A stretch of DNA of 34,138 nucleotides from Pleurostoma richardsiae (lineage: Eukaryota > Ascomycota > Sordariomycetes > Calosphaeriales > Pleurostomataceae), in contig JANBVO010000093.1 in the NCBI GenBank assembly GCA_030052745.1, positions 1 to 34,138 of the forward strand. The letters are read 5' to 3'. The notes beneath the pieces are model-generated. The model made no database searches and was not told where the DNA came from. It saw only the letters and a list, made by a program, of their open reading frames with translations. This document shows, one piece after another, positions 33,700 through 34,138 of the stretch. The position numbers and the translations under genes are program-made. Numbering within the stretch: the stretch's first letter is position 1; each line of letters starts with the position of its first letter.

Positions 33700-34138
33700 A
33701 TCTGCATCTACAGTCGGACGGTGATGATCAAGGATGAGGAAGATCAGCCGAACTGCAGCGAGGCGAGGGACCTCAGGCAGTCATGGCAGGAAGAGATAAC
33801 TGCGAGAGTCGAAGGGTCGGAGGAGAAGATAGGCAGACACGGGAAGTACCAGCAAGGACCGCCAAGTTCGCTGGTGACGACGACAAGCCGTACATGCAAT
33901 ATCGCAGACGCGGAGCTGCTCGCCGGGTTGGAAGAAGGTTGATGCGCGTACGAGGGATGTTTCCCAATGACGACGTTTCTATTCTATTGCATTAGCGGGG
34001 GGATCTAGCAGGGATGCGGATGGTATTGGTGAGCATCCAGGCAGGGGAAAGTACGTGTAGGTACAGTAAGTGGACAAAAGTTTGGCCCCACCAACGCGTC
34101 CCCATGCACCCGACGCGTTCTTCCCCATCCAACCTTCC
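33700..34138. other. Right edge: upstream region of the Ostalpha-type gene
   Basis: No gene supportable; frames at 33721-33942 (+) and 33773-33967 (-) overlap and lack domains. Two ACGCGT hexamers near the edge are listed separately. Confidence 0.5.
34094..34118. promoter_or_regulatory. Paired ACGCGT (MCB-type) hexamers
   Basis: ACGCGT occurs at 34094-34099 and 34113-34118, 19 bp apart. This is the MBF (Mbp1/Swi6) cell-cycle box known from yeasts. The pair could serve the minus-strand Ostalpha-type gene about 400 bp away or a gene beyond the window edge. Confidence 0.3.

Noticed and set aside
1-34138. Prokaryotic-type features (CRISPR arrays, operons, insertion sequences) and viral genes
   Set aside because: No spaced repeats, Shine-Dalgarno sites or transposase genes were seen; gene structure is eukaryotic throughout.
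1-34138. Secondary-metabolite cluster
   Set aside because: Despite a Zn2Cys6 regulator there is no polyketide synthase, peptide synthetase, terpene cyclase or P450 in the window.

Overview
The window is nuclear DNA of a filamentous ascomycete (Pezizomycotina, most likely a Sordariomycete). Ten protein genes on both strands are each spaced by roughly 0.4 to 2.4 kb. Nine of them carry short GT-AG introns of 54-139 bp, several with CTAAC/CTGAC-type branch sites. The proteins belong to fungal families: a GtaA-type glutaminase, a Dnf3-type flippase, Zn(II)2Cys6 regulators and an Ostalpha/TMEM184 protein. There is also a nuclear tRNA-Glu gene with an anticodon-loop intron. Exon joins below were worked out by hand from reading frame, splice signals and known family patterns; there is no transcript evidence.

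Layout, left to right. 657-2012 (+) guanine deaminase, intronless. 4285-6560 (+) secreted glutaminase, five exons. 7494-11980 (+) P4-type phospholipid flippase of the Dnf3 class, two exons. 12405-12494 (-) tRNA-Glu(CTC). About 12.7-13.0 kb (-) a possible gene relic. 14398-15436 (+) membrane-anchored SGNH hydrolase, two exons. About 15.7-16.0 kb (+) a possible F-box-type relic. 16306-18867 (-) three-pass membrane protein of unknown function, four exons. 20237-20711 (-) small GFA-family protein. 22633-23210 (-) small secreted cysteine-free protein with two Kex2-type KR sites, preceded by a dense cluster of GCCAAG hexamers. 25066-25340 a MITE-like inverted-repeat element. 25621-27905 (+) Zn2Cys6 transcription factor, five exons. 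28438-30811 (+) regulator with a BED-like finger and a Zn2Cys6-like cluster, four exons. 31626-33699 (-) Ostalpha/TMEM184 protein, five exons including an 18-nt micro-exon.

I see no classical operon or complete biosynthetic cluster. Two neighbouring genes (guanine deaminase, glutaminase) both release ammonia from nitrogen compounds. The most unusual part is 22.6-28 kb. It holds a secreted, apparently kexin-processed protein whose upstream region has ten GCCAAG/CTTGGC hexamers in 475 bp, the published PacC (ambient pH regulator) target sequence. Beyond that lie a MITE-like element and an everted CCGAAA/TTTCGG palindrome just upstream of a zinc-cluster regulator, and then a second regulator.
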